Below are positions 34,304 to 42,911 of a stretch of 64,000 nt of DNA, piece after piece; positions within the stretch are counted from its first letter, which is position 1; every line of letters begins with the position of its first letter. The notes under the pieces were generated by a model. The model made no database searches. It was not told the DNA's origin and worked only from the letters and a program-made list of their open reading frames with translations. The DNA is from Paractinoplanes maris. GTDB taxonomy: Bacteria > Actinomycetota > Actinomycetes > Mycobacteriales > Micromonosporaceae. The position numbers and the translations under genes were made by a program. Location: contig NZ_JALPVL010000010.1 of NCBI RefSeq assembly GCF_023544465.1, positions 1 through 64,000 on the forward strand, in the 5' to 3' direction.

Positions 34304-34894
34304 GGCACCGATTATCGAACATACGTACGACAATTCTGGGAACCGCAGACGCCCGCGTTCGCCATGTGAAACCGCCCTACCGAAGCCGCCATGACGCGCC
34401 GGCCGGTGACGCGCCGACCTCGTCAGCCGACTCGCTCACCTGCGCTCCGGGCGTCGATCAGCTGCCGCCCCAAGGTTCGAACAGCTGCTCCGCCGGCCGT
34501 ACACGAGTTGGCCGGCTGATCGCGCCGGCCGCTACTGCAGGAGCGGTGCGGGAACTGCGTCCGCCGGCGGCCTACTTGCCGGCCGCGTCCCGGACGTCAC
34601 TCCGGCCGTGGCCGACAAGGTGTTGGGCCGCGCGCCGTGCCGCTGGAGCGGTTCGGGACTTCGGGCCGCCCGCCTGCCGTCGATCCGCCGGCCGCAACTC
34701 GGATGTCACTCCTGGATGGCGCCGGCCGGCTCAGCGGCTTGTCGGTCATGGTCACAGGGTTTCGGCCGTCCGGCTGAAAGCGCCGACCACCGACCTCTTC
34801 CCTGTCGGGCCGGCGGCCCAGCCCACCTGGCACCCGTCAGCCGCAGGTCACTCCCAGGGGCGGCTGCGGCGAAGCGCGCCAACCGCCCACTACG
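34304..34894. other. Intergenic region without supported gene
   Basis: About 590 nt between the endonuclease gene and a GNAT gene. It consists of GCCGGCCG-rich sequence with scattered repeats of the CGGCCGGC kind. Open frames cross it only as extensions of neighbouring shadows. No RNA gene or clear regulatory motif is seen except the promoter-like TACGAT at its right edge. Confidence 0.45.
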
Positions 34895-34903
34895 ATGTCA
34901 ATC

Positions 34904-35386
34904 ATGATCCACTGGGCGCTTCGGCCGGCTTCGGCGGCGGATGTCGAGGCGGTGGCGGAGTTGCGGGCGGTGGTGTTGCGGGCGGATCTGGAGCGGCTCG
35001 GGCGGTATGACGAGTGGCGGGTCCGGCAGCGCCTGCGGGACGCCTACGAGCCGGCTCACAGCTGGATCGTCGAGGTCGGCGCCGCGTTCGCCGGCTCCGT
35101 CTCGCTGCGGCCCGCTGCCGACGGCCACTGGCTCGAGCACTTCTATCTGGCCCCGCACCTGCAGGGGCAGGGCATCGGCACCGCCGTACTGCGAGGTTTG
35201 CTCGATCGGTGCGACCGGGACCGTACGGTCGTTCGGTTGAATGTCCTGCGGGGCAGTCCGGCCCGGCGGCTGTACGAGCTGCACGGATTCACCCTGGAGA
35301 CTGAGGACCCGGTCGACGTGTTCCTGGTGCGCGAGCCCCGAACCGGCATCGGTGGCATCCTCAGTCAGACAGGCTCATTGACGTAA
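34904..35386 (+). CDS. GNAT family N-acetyltransferase
   Basis: A 160-residue acetyltransferase: ALRPASAADVEAVAEL start, LEHFYLAPHLQGQGIGTAVLRGLLDRC containing the acetyl-CoA pyrophosphate loop Q-G-Q-G-I-G-T, and RLYELHGFTLE. The target is unknown. There is no ribosome binding site; TACGAT (34891-34896) lies 7 nt before ATG 34904, so the mRNA may be leaderless. An ATG at 34895 would add three residues but overlaps that box. Confidence 0.85.
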   Translation: MIHWALRPASAADVEAVAELRAVVLRADLERLGRYDEWRVRQRLRDAYEPAHSWIVEVGAAFAGSVSLRPAADGHWLEHFYLAPHLQGQGIGTAVLRGLLDRCDRDRTVVRLNVLRGSPARRLYELHGFTLETEDPVDVFLVREPRTGIGGILSQTGSLT

Positions 35387-35415
35387 GGCATCACGGGAAC
35401 TTCGAAAGGGCTGAC

Positions 35416-36789
35416 ATGGATACGCCGGGATATGTCCGGGCGACGCTGGCGAAGGCGGAGCAGACCGGTGCGCACCCGGCCGAGCTGGCCGCGCTGCGCC
35501 GACGCCTCGAGCAGCTGGAGCAGCCGCGGGCCGGTCTGCTGCCGGGCGAGTCGCTGGAGCCGCTGACCGACGTCCCCGGGCTGGAGGAGCTGCCCGAGCC
35601 GTCGGCCGAGCGGGCTCGGGAGGTCCTCGAGCGGCTGGTCGTCGTCAAGCTGAACGGCGGGCTCGGCACGAGCATGGGTCTGACCGGGCCGAAGTCGTTG
35701 CTCGAGGTCAAGCGGGGGATGAGCTTCCTCGACGTCATCGCGACGCAGGTGCTGGCGGTCGGGAAGAGCTACGACGTCACGTTGCCGCTGCTGCTGATGA
35801 ACTCGTCGGTCACCCGGGAGCCGTCGCTGGCCGTGCTGGACCGCTACGACGCGCTCCGCGACCAGAAGGTGCCGCGGGACTTCCTTCAGGGCCGGGAGCC
35901 CAAGCTGCGCACCGACGACCGGTTCCCGGTGGAGTGGCCGGCCGACCCGGAGCTGGAGTGGTGCCCGCCCGGGCACGGCGACCTCTACACGGCGCTGCTG
36001 GCCTCGGGAACGCTCGATCAGTTGCTGGCGGCCGGTCTGCGCTGGGCGTTCGTGTCGAACTCGGACAACCTGGGGGCGACCGTCGATCTGCGCATCGCCT
36101 CGTGGGTGGCGGCCGAGGGCGTCCCGTTCGCGATGGAGGTCGTCCGCGGTACGTCCGCCGACCGCAAGGGCGGGCACCTCGCCCGCTATCACGACCGGGT
36201 CGTGCTGCGGGAGACCGCGCAGGTGCCCGAGGGCGACGACTCGTTCACCGACGTCGAGCGCTGGCGGTTCTACAACACCAACAACCTGTGGATCGACCTG
36301 GAGGCCTTGCGGCGGCTGCAGGAGCAGGACCCGGCGGCGCCGGAGCTCCCGCTCATCGTCAACCACAAGACCGTCGACCCCAAAGACCCTTCCAGTACGC
36401 CGGTGATCCAGCTGGAGACGGCGATGGGCGCGGCCATCGGGTCGGTCGCCGGAGCCCGGCCGGTGCTGGTGCCCCGGACGCGGTTCGCGCCGGTCAAGAC
36501 CACCGACGACCTGCTCGTGGTCCGGTCGGACGCCTATGAGCTCACCGACGACGGCCGGATGGCCCCCACCTTCGAGGGCCCCGGTCCGGTCGTGACCCTG
36601 GACCCCAAGCGCTTCCGGCTGATGCCCGACTTCGAGAAGCGGTTCCCGGCCGGGCCGCCGTCCCTGCGGCAGAGCACCCGGCTGCGGGTCGAGGGCGACG
36701 TCACCTTCGGGGCGAATGTCGTCGTCGAGGGCGACGTGCAGGTGACCGGTCCGCAGTCCGTTCCGGACGGTGAGGTGCTGCGGGGGTGA
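35416..36789 (+). CDS. UTP-glucose-1-phosphate uridylyltransferase (UDPGP type)
   Basis: A 457-residue nucleotidyltransferase of the eukaryote-like UDPGP family. The nucleotide-binding signature VVVKLNGGLGTSMGLTGPKSLLEV is near residue 75. Others are LLLMNSSVTREPS, PPGHGDLYTALLASGTLD, FVSNSDNLGATVD, DRKGGHLARYHDRVVLRETAQVP, FYNTNNLWIDLEAL and RTRFAPVKTTDDLLVVRSDAYELT. It makes UDP-glucose for polysaccharides and glycoconjugates. It overlaps the Mrp-like ATPase gene as GTGA (36786-36789). Confidence 0.92.
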   Translation: MDTPGYVRATLAKAEQTGAHPAELAALRRRLEQLEQPRAGLLPGESLEPLTDVPGLEELPEPSAERAREVLERLVVVKLNGGLGTSMGLTGPKSLLEVKRGMSFLDVIATQVLAVGKSYDVTLPLLLMNSSVTREPSLAVLDRYDALRDQKVPRDFLQGREPKLRTDDRFPVEWPADPELEWCPPGHGDLYTALLASGTLDQLLAAGLRWAFVSNSDNLGATVDLRIASWVAAEGVPFAMEVVRGTSADRKGGHLARYHDRVVLRETAQVPEGDDSFTDVERWRFYNTNNLWIDLEALRRLQEQDPAAPELPLIVNHKTVDPKDPSSTPVIQLETAMGAAIGSVAGARPVLVPRTRFAPVKTTDDLLVVRSDAYELTDDGRMAPTFEGPGPVVTLDPKRFRLMPDFEKRFPAGPPSLRQSTRLRVEGDVTFGANVVVEGDVQVTGPQSVPDGEVLRG

Positions 36790-37532
36790 GCCCACAGGTG
36801 CCGATCGTGGCCGTGGCCAGCGGCAAGGGCGGCGTGGGCAAATCGAGCGTGGCGGTCGCGATCGGGCGGGAGCTGGCCCGCTCCGGGCGCCGGGCCGGCC
36901 TGGTCGACGCCGACATCGCCGGACCCGACATCCCGCGCATGCTCGGGATCCGCCGCGACGTGCCGGCCCGGTCGGTCACCTTGGCCAGCTGGACCCGCGA
37001 CGGGCGCGGCGGGTCCGGACTGGAGGCGGTGGAGGTGGACGGGCTCAAGGTCGCGTCGGCCGGCTTCCTGATGGCCGGCGGGCAGGGGCTCGCCCTCGGG
37101 TCGGACCTCAGCGACCTCATGCTCGGCCGGCTCCTCAACCAGACGAACTGGGGCGACGTCGAGGTTCTGGTCGTGGATCTGCCGCCCGGCATCAGCTTCA
37201 CGCAGCAGGGCGTGCTGTCCGGTGCCGGGCGGGTGGGGACGATCCTGGTCGTGACGCCGGCCGAGGTGTCCCACCTGGACACCGGCCGGGCGCTGAGCAC
37301 GTTGCGCGAGGTGCGGACGCCGGTGCTGGGCGGCGTGGAGAACATGGCGTACTTCGAGTGCCCGTGCTGCGGCGAGAAGACCGACCTGCACACGCCCGCC
37401 CCGCACGACCGCACCATCTGGGCCACCGGCGTCGACCGTCTCGCGCGCCTGCCGTTCCGCCCCGACGCGGCGATCACCGGCGCCGACCTGGCTCCCGTCC
37501 TCCAGGCGGTGGCGGCGCACCTCGGGGCCTGA
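36786..37532 (+). CDS. Mrp/NBP35-type P-loop ATPase (Fe-S cluster carrier-like)
   Basis: A 248-residue ATPase with the deviant Walker A VASGKGGVGKSSVAVAIG at the N-terminus, LVDADIAGPDIPRMLGI, VLVVDLPPG and the paired cysteines CPCCGE near residue 196, which in Mrp/ApbC proteins carry an Fe-S cluster. It is shorter than full Mrp because it lacks the N-terminal MIP18-like domain. Coupled to the UDP-glucose enzyme by a 4-nt overlap; a functional link between the two is not obvious. Confidence 0.9.
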   Translation: MSPQVPIVAVASGKGGVGKSSVAVAIGRELARSGRRAGLVDADIAGPDIPRMLGIRRDVPARSVTLASWTRDGRGGSGLEAVEVDGLKVASAGFLMAGGQGLALGSDLSDLMLGRLLNQTNWGDVEVLVVDLPPGISFTQQGVLSGAGRVGTILVVTPAEVSHLDTGRALSTLREVRTPVLGGVENMAYFECPCCGEKTDLHTPAPHDRTIWATGVDRLARLPFRPDAAITGADLAPVLQAVAAHLGA

Positions 37533-37558
37533 GCCGCCCGCTACTCGTTGCGGGCGGC
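37533..37558. terminator. Bidirectional hairpin terminator
   Basis: GCCGCCCGC (37533-37541) and GCGGGCGGC (37550-37558) form a perfect 9-bp stem with an 8-nt loop between the convergent Mrp and FtsX-type genes, overlapping the stop codon of the latter. Confidence 0.7.
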
Positions 37559-39742
37559 TTCCGGGCCGGTGATCTGGCGCAGCAGGGGCAGCGTCAGGCT
37601 GATGACGATCAGCGAGGCGAGCAGGCCGCCCAGGACGACCGCGTAGAAGGACAGGGCCGGCGGGCGCAGGGAGATCTCCATCTGGGCGCGCAGGAACAGA
37701 TGGGTGGCCAGCAGGCCGGCGCCGAGGGCGACCACGGCGGCGGCCAGCAGCGGGGTCACGCTTTCCAGGGCCACGACCCGTTGCAGCGTACGCAGGGGGA
37801 CGCCGGCCAGCCGCAGCATGCTGAACGGGCGCTTGCGTTCGCTCAGGCCGGCCGCGATGCCCACGGCGAGGCTGCACCCGGCGATCGCCAGGCTGGTCAG
37901 CACCACCACCTGGGCCAGGCGCTGCCAGCCCTCGAAGACCCGCATCGTCTCGGCGTTCCAGTCGGCCTCGGTGTAGGGCGTGTAGAGCATGGGATGGGCG
38001 TTGGCCAAGGTGGTGCGGGCGCCCTCGACCGCGGCCGTGGAGCCGTCGGTGTAGGTGACGATCGTGTCGGCCGGCAGGCTCGCCAGGCGGGTGGCGGGGA
38101 TGTCGGCGGTGGGCCAGACGCCGTTCCAGCCGTCGGGGTCCTCCACGGTGTTGAAGACCCAGGCCGTCTCGGCTCCCGGCGCGCAGCGGCCGGTCGAGGA
38201 CGTGTGGGCCAGGTCGGCGCAGGCGATCAGCGAGGACGGCCAGACCCAGCCACCGAGCGGGACGTGCGGGACCGGCAGATCGGCCGGTGGGCGGCGGGTG
38301 ACGGCGGCATACCGTACGCCGGGCCCGCTCCTCAACGCGGCCGGCACCGGATCGCCGGTCGGGGCGGGCAGGCCGTCGCGGAAGATGGTGTAGAGAACCG
38401 CGTTGTCGGCGGTGGCGTTCAACTCTTTCGACCGGTCGGCGGCGATGGAGCCGATGATGCCGACGGCCACCGTGGTGACGAAGAGCGCGATGACCAGTCC
38501 GCTGACCGAGCGGAAGGCCGCCTTCGGGTGGCCGGCCAGGCGCCGGGCGGCGATCAGCCCGGCGGTGCCGTTGACCCGCCGGGCCGCGACCCGGGCCACC
38601 GCCATCGTCAGCCACGGGCCGGCCACGACGAGGCCCACCATCACCAGGAGGATGCCGGGCAGGAACGCCAGGATCTGCCCGTCCGTCGTGGCGGGACGCC
38701 GGCCGACGAAGAAGGCCAGCTCACCGAGACCGGCGAGCAGCGGCACGAGACGCCAGGCCCGCGGGGGCCGGGCGGCGGCGCGCCGGGCGATGCCGAGAGG
38801 CGACACCCGTACGCGCCGGAGCGAGACCAGAGCAGCGACCGCGGCCAGCAGCGGAACGCCGACGGCGACACCGCCGATCAGCGGCAGGCCCGGCGCGAGG
38901 TCGGCCGGGAACATGGCCGCGCCGGTGAACGGGACCGCGGCCAGGGCGTCGCGGGCCAGGAAGAAGAGGCCGAAACCGGCGATCGTGCCGGCGACGGCCG
39001 ACACCATCGCCTCGACCGCGGCCACGACGGCGACCTGGCGTGGTGTCGCGCCGACCAGGCGCATCGCGGCGAAACGCTGCTCGCGGCGGGTGGCGGCCAG
39101 GCGGGTGGTGGTGCCGACCAGGATGACGAGCGGGAAGATGAGCGCGGCGGCGACCACCCCGAGAATGAGCTGCAGGCCCGAGGTGGGGATGCCGGACCAG
39201 CAGCCGTCGGGACAGGCGGTGGGAGCGGTCGTCGCGATGGTGCCGACCCGGCGGACTCCCGGTCGTGACGACAGCTCGTCGGCCGGGTAGCCGACAACGG
39301 CGACCAGCGAGCCGGGGGAGGGCAGGGCCTCGTCGCCGATCGTTCCGGCCAGGCGTCCGGGATAGCGGTCGGACAGCTCGGCGGCGGGTGTGGTGGCGAT
39401 CAGCTCGGCCAGACCCGGGGACGCGAAATACTCGCCGGGGCCGGGCAGGCGGGGCAGGCCGGGCGGTACCGGCGAGCGCGGTCCGGTGGCGGCCAGGTCG
39501 ACCCGGCCGATGGTCTGCGAGTCGAAACTGTCGATGCGCAGCTGCCACCACAGTGGATCCGGCCCGGCACTGTCCCGCGAATTGGCCCAGCCGTAGCGGT
39601 CGTTCTGCCCGGCGACACCGTTCAGACCGGCGAGCGCGGCGATCAGCATGCCGACCCCGAGCGCCATCGCGACCGAGATGACCACCAGCCGTACGGCTGC
39701 CTCACGACCCCCCGCCAGCGTGAGACGCAGACCGAAGCGCAT
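37541..39742 (-). CDS. FtsX-family ABC transporter permease
   Basis: A 733-residue membrane protein with two FtsX-like permease halves: an N-terminal membrane segment and large extracytoplasmic domain, a central multi-helix region (LILGVVAAALIFPLVILVGTTTRLAATRREQRFAAMRLVGATPRQV is the typical FtsX coupling block), and a second set near the C-terminus (LSERKRPFSMLRLAGVPLRTLQRVVALESV). Probably part of an exporter or a mechanotransmission complex acting on envelope substrates or antibiotics. ATG 39742 overlaps the ATPase stop (TGATG); GTG 39745 is an alternative. Confidence 0.9.
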   Translation of the reverse strand: MRFGLRLTLAGGREAAVRLVVISVAMALGVGMLIAALAGLNGVAGQNDRYGWANSRDSAGPDPLWWQLRIDSFDSQTIGRVDLAATGPRSPVPPGLPRLPGPGEYFASPGLAELIATTPAAELSDRYPGRLAGTIGDEALPSPGSLVAVVGYPADELSSRPGVRRVGTIATTAPTACPDGCWSGIPTSGLQLILGVVAAALIFPLVILVGTTTRLAATRREQRFAAMRLVGATPRQVAVVAAVEAMVSAVAGTIAGFGLFFLARDALAAVPFTGAAMFPADLAPGLPLIGGVAVGVPLLAAVAALVSLRRVRVSPLGIARRAAARPPRAWRLVPLLAGLGELAFFVGRRPATTDGQILAFLPGILLVMVGLVVAGPWLTMAVARVAARRVNGTAGLIAARRLAGHPKAAFRSVSGLVIALFVTTVAVGIIGSIAADRSKELNATADNAVLYTIFRDGLPAPTGDPVPAALRSGPGVRYAAVTRRPPADLPVPHVPLGGWVWPSSLIACADLAHTSSTGRCAPGAETAWVFNTVEDPDGWNGVWPTADIPATRLASLPADTIVTYTDGSTAAVEGARTTLANAHPMLYTPYTEADWNAETMRVFEGWQRLAQVVVLTSLAIAGCSLAVGIAAGLSERKRPFSMLRLAGVPLRTLQRVVALESVTPLLAAAVVALGAGLLATHLFLRAQMEISLRPPALSFYAVVLGGLLASLIVISLTLPLLRQITGPEAARNE

Positions 39743-40422
39743 CACGCGACGGCCTCCGCGGTGACCGCGAGGACCTTGCCGTCGCGCACCACAACTTCCC
39801 GATCCGCGTACGCGGCCACGCGCGGCTCATGCGTGACCAGGACGACGGTGGTGCCCTCGTCGCGGGCCGAGCTCACCAGCAGATCCATGACCTGCTCACC
39901 GGTGAGCGAGTCGAGCGCGCCGGTCGGCTCGTCGGCGAACAGCACGCGGGGACGGGCGACGAGACCGCGGGCCAGCGCCACCCGTTGCGCCTGACCGCCG
40001 GAGAGCTCACCGGAGGTGCGCCCCTCGAGCCCGTCGAGGCCGAGCCGGGCCAGCCAGACCCGGGCCTCGGCGGTCGCTTGGGTCCGCCGTACGCCGGAAA
40101 GCAGGAGAGGAAGCGCGACGTTTTCCTCGGCGCTGAGCTCGGGAACCAGCTGTCCGAACTGGAACACGAAGCCGAACCGGTCGCGGCGCAGCGCGCTCCG
40201 CCCGGTCTCGCCGAGCTGGTCGATGCGGTGCCCGTCGAAGTGGATCTCACCCGAGCCGGGGACGAGAATGCCGGCCAGGCAGTGCAGCAACGTCGACTTG
40301 CCGGAGCCGCTCGGGCCCATCACGGCGAGGATCTCGCCCTCGGCCACGCGCAGGTCGGCGCCGCGCAGGGCGGGCGTGCGGCCGAACGAGAGGTGGACGT
40401 CGCGGGCCTCGAGAACGGTCAT
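39742..40422 (-). CDS. ABC transporter ATP-binding protein (MacB/LolD type)
   Basis: A 226-residue ATPase with Walker A GPSGSGKST, Q-loop FVFQFGQLVPELSAEEN, signature LSGGQAQRVALARGL, Walker B VLFADEPTGALDS and switch His in VLVTHEPRVA. It drives the FtsX-type permease encoded next. The ATG overlaps the stop of the upstream PadR gene by 4 nt. The frame is open far upstream, over the PadR gene, without family sequence. Confidence 0.94.
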   Translation of the reverse strand: MTVLEARDVHLSFGRTPALRGADLRVAEGEILAVMGPSGSGKSTLLHCLAGILVPGSGEIHFDGHRIDQLGETGRSALRRDRFGFVFQFGQLVPELSAEENVALPLLLSGVRRTQATAEARVWLARLGLDGLEGRTSGELSGGQAQRVALARGLVARPRVLFADEPTGALDSLTGEQVMDLLVSSARDEGTTVVLVTHEPRVAAYADREVVVRDGKVLAVTAEAVA

Positions 40423-40943
40423 CGCCGGACCTCCTGGGCGAGGGCGTCGAGCCGGGCCGCGGTGAGATCGATCCAGCGCAGGTCGGCCTCGATGTGGAAC
40501 ATGGCATGGTCGGCCAGCAACGCGTCGACGAGGCTGCCGGAGCGCTTGACCGTGGTCAGCTCGCGCATGCGTTGCATGTGGGCGGCGCGCTGGGTGTCGA
40601 GATAGTGCTCGGCCGGGCGGCCCAGCAGCAGCGACAGGGTCACCTTGGCGAACAGCACGGTCTGCAGGTGGGGCTCGGGCGCGACCGGCTCGGTCAGCCA
40701 GCTGTCGACCTCGGTCGCGCCGGAATCGGTGATGACGTAACGCTTGCGGTCGGGGCCGGCGCCCGCCTCGGGGTCGCTGATGACCACCTTGCCGTCGCGG
40801 GCGAGCCGGCTCAACGTCGAGTAGACCTGCCCGAAGGACAGTGGCTTGTCGCGCCCGAAGAAGGCGTCGTAGTCGCGCTTGAGGTCGTAACCGTGGCTGG
40901 GCTCGCGCTCGAGCAACCCGAGCAGGGTGAGAGGTACCGTCAT
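40419..40943 (-). CDS. PadR family transcriptional regulator
   Basis: A 174-residue regulator: MTVPLTLLGLLEREPSHGYDLKRDYDAFFGRDKPLSFGQVYSTLSRLARDGKV is a PadR winged-helix domain, and the C-terminal helices form the Vir_act_alpha_C-type dimerisation region. First gene of the PadR-ATPase-permease operon and probably its autorepressor. ATG 40943 fits the family N-terminus; the longer frame reads into the promoter. Confidence 0.92.
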   Translation of the reverse strand: MTVPLTLLGLLEREPSHGYDLKRDYDAFFGRDKPLSFGQVYSTLSRLARDGKVVISDPEAGAGPDRKRYVITDSGATEVDSWLTEPVAPEPHLQTVLFAKVTLSLLLGRPAEHYLDTQRAAHMQRMRELTTVKRSGSLVDALLADHAMFHIEADLRWIDLTAARLDALAQEVRR

Positions 40944-40952
40944 GCGGCCGAC

Positions 40953-40978
40953 TATACGCCGAGAGTATACGCCGAGAG
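40953..40978. promoter_or_regulatory. Operator/promoter of the PadR-ABC operon: exact 13-bp direct repeat
   Basis: TATACGCCGAGAG occurs twice back to back (40953-40965 and 40966-40978), 9 nt upstream of the PadR start codon. The junction also forms the inverted repeat TATAC-N7-GTATA. On the minus strand it supplies TATACT as a -10 box. This suggests PadR binds over its own promoter. Confidence 0.65.
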
Positions 40979-41143
40979 AAGACCTGAACCGGGGCGGATC
41001 GCGTCCACAAAGGGACTGATCCCTTGCCGTGACCCAGCTCACTGTCCTACGGTCACGCCAGACCTTCGGAACTGTCCGCCGCTCGCTCGGCACGCGACCG
41101 CCGCCCCTGGAAGACCGCCGCCCCTCGAACAAGGGCTCCGACC

Positions 41144-42739
41144 ATGATCGAGCACCTCCGCGCCGTCCTGCGGATGCACCAGATCGGCATCATCGATCTG
41201 CTGCGACCGCGCCGGCTGCTCCGCGCGGCCGCCGACAACTCCCGGCTCGGCCCGCAGGCCGCCCTGATCATGAAGGCGGCGGCCGAGCATCCGGACGCCC
41301 CGGCGGTGACCGACGACCGCGGCACCCTGACCTATCGGGAGCTCGACGAGCAGTCCAACGCGCTGGCCCACGCCCTGAAGGGCCTCGGTCTGCCGGACCG
41401 GTCGGTGGTCGGGGTGCTGGCCCGCGACCACCGCGGCCTGGTGCTGGCCATCAGCGGCACCGCCCGGGCCACCCTGCGGCTGGCGCTGATGAACACCGGC
41501 CTCGCGAAGCAGCAGTTCGCCGAGGTGGTCGCCCGCGAAAAGGTCCGGGTGGTGCTGTACGACAGCGAGTTCGCCGCCCTCGTCGAAGGCCTGCCGGACG
41601 ACATCCCCCGCTACGTGACCTGGGGTACGGCGCCGGGCACGCCGATCGACGAGCTGATCGCGGCGCATCCGGTCACCCCGCTGCCGCTGCCCGACCGGCC
41701 GGGCGGTTTCATCATCCTCACCAGCGGCACGACCGGCCTGCCCAAGGGTGCCCCGCGAACCAAGGTGTCGCCGCTGGCCAGCGCGGTGATCGCGGACCGG
41801 ATCCCGTTTCCCCGGCAGGGTGCCGCGGTGTTCGCGTCGCCGCTGTTCCACAGCACCGGCTTCGGCGCCTGGACCGTCGGGCTGTCCCTGGCCAACCATG
41901 CCGTGCTGCTGCGCCGCTTCGACCCCGAGGACATCGTCCGGGCGATCGCCGAGCACCGGGCGCAGATGCTGGTGGCGGTGCCGACCATGCTGACCCGGAT
42001 CCTCGCCCTCGGTCCCGAGATCATCAGTAAGTACGACACGTCGTCGCTCAAGGCGGTCTTCGTCGCCGGGTCGGCCCTGGCCCCCGAGCTGACCAACCGG
42101 TTCCACGAGATGTTCGGTGAGGTGATCTACAACGTGTACGGCTCCACCGAGGTCGCGGTCGCCTCGGTGGCTCAGCCGGCCGAGGCCCGCCGGGCGCCCG
42201 GGACGGTCGGCCGGCCGCCGATCACCGTGCACGTCGCCCTCTACGACGCGAACGACCGCCGGGTCACCCGGTCCGGGGCGCACGGCCGGGTGTTCGTGCG
42301 TACCGGAATTCCGTTCGAGGGTTACACGGACGGCCAGCACAAGCAGGTCATCGACGGCTACATGGCCACCGGCGACCAGGGTCACTTCGATGACGAGGGC
42401 CTGCTGTTCATCGACGGCCGCGACGACGACATGGTCATCTCGGGCGGTGAGAACGTGTATCCCGTCGAGGTGGAGAACCTGCTCTGCGGGCGCGACGACG
42501 TGGTCGAGGCCGCGGTGATCGGCGTCGACGACCCCGATTTCGGCCAGCGGCTGCGCGCCTTCATCGTGCCCACCGACGCGTCGGCCCGCGATCCGCAGGT
42601 CGTCAAGGACTACGTACGGGCGCATCTGGCTCGCTACAAGGTGCCGCGCGACGTGGTGTTCCTGGACGTGCTGCCCCGCAACCCCACCGGCAAGGTGGTG
42701 CGCCGCGACCTGCCCACCGAACCGCCGGTGACCGGCTGA
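41144..42739 (+). CDS. AMP-dependent acyl-CoA synthetase
   Basis: A 531-residue ANL-family ligase: FIILTSGTTGLPKGAPR, VAVPTMLTRIL, NVYGSTEVAVAS, GYMATGDQGHFDDEGLLFIDGRDDDMVISGGENVYPVEVE and the catalytic-lysine block LPRNPTGKVVRRDL. The N-terminal extension (MHQIGIIDLLRPRRLLRAA) is typical of actinobacterial long-chain acyl-CoA synthetases of the FadD family. It stands alone between the PadR promoter and an L,D-transpeptidase gene. Chain length cannot be told. Confidence 0.9.
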   Translation: MIEHLRAVLRMHQIGIIDLLRPRRLLRAAADNSRLGPQAALIMKAAAEHPDAPAVTDDRGTLTYRELDEQSNALAHALKGLGLPDRSVVGVLARDHRGLVLAISGTARATLRLALMNTGLAKQQFAEVVAREKVRVVLYDSEFAALVEGLPDDIPRYVTWGTAPGTPIDELIAAHPVTPLPLPDRPGGFIILTSGTTGLPKGAPRTKVSPLASAVIADRIPFPRQGAAVFASPLFHSTGFGAWTVGLSLANHAVLLRRFDPEDIVRAIAEHRAQMLVAVPTMLTRILALGPEIISKYDTSSLKAVFVAGSALAPELTNRFHEMFGEVIYNVYGSTEVAVASVAQPAEARRAPGTVGRPPITVHVALYDANDRRVTRSGAHGRVFVRTGIPFEGYTDGQHKQVIDGYMATGDQGHFDDEGLLFIDGRDDDMVISGGENVYPVEVENLLCGRDDVVEAAVIGVDDPDFGQRLRAFIVPTDASARDPQVVKDYVRAHLARYKVPRDVVFLDVLPRNPTGKVVRRDLPTEPPVTG

Positions 42740-42817
42740 GCCTCGTCGGTCGGCGAGGGACTCCGGTCGATGCGGTCTACCGGTGGAGATCCAAATCTGT
42801 CACGATGACCTCCCTTT

Positions 42818-42838
42818 CGAAACGGAAGCAACGTTTCG
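42818..42838. promoter_or_regulatory. Inverted repeat upstream of the L,D-transpeptidase gene
   Basis: CGAAACG (42818-42824) and CGTTTCG (42832-42838) are perfect 7-bp arms around GAAGCAA, 74 nt before the start codon. Could be an operator or a weak hairpin behind the synthetase gene. Confidence 0.4.
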
Positions 42839-42911
42839 GGTCCGGCTCGCGTCTCCAGTGTGTGCGGGGCCATGGACGGCGCCGGTTGGCATCCCCCCGA
42901 ATGTGAGAGTC

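Noticed and set aside
35365..36795. Long antisense frame over the UDP-glucose pyrophosphorylase gene
   Set aside because: A codon-bias shadow, Arg/Gly/His/Pro-rich with no domain, opposite a gene with clear family motifs.
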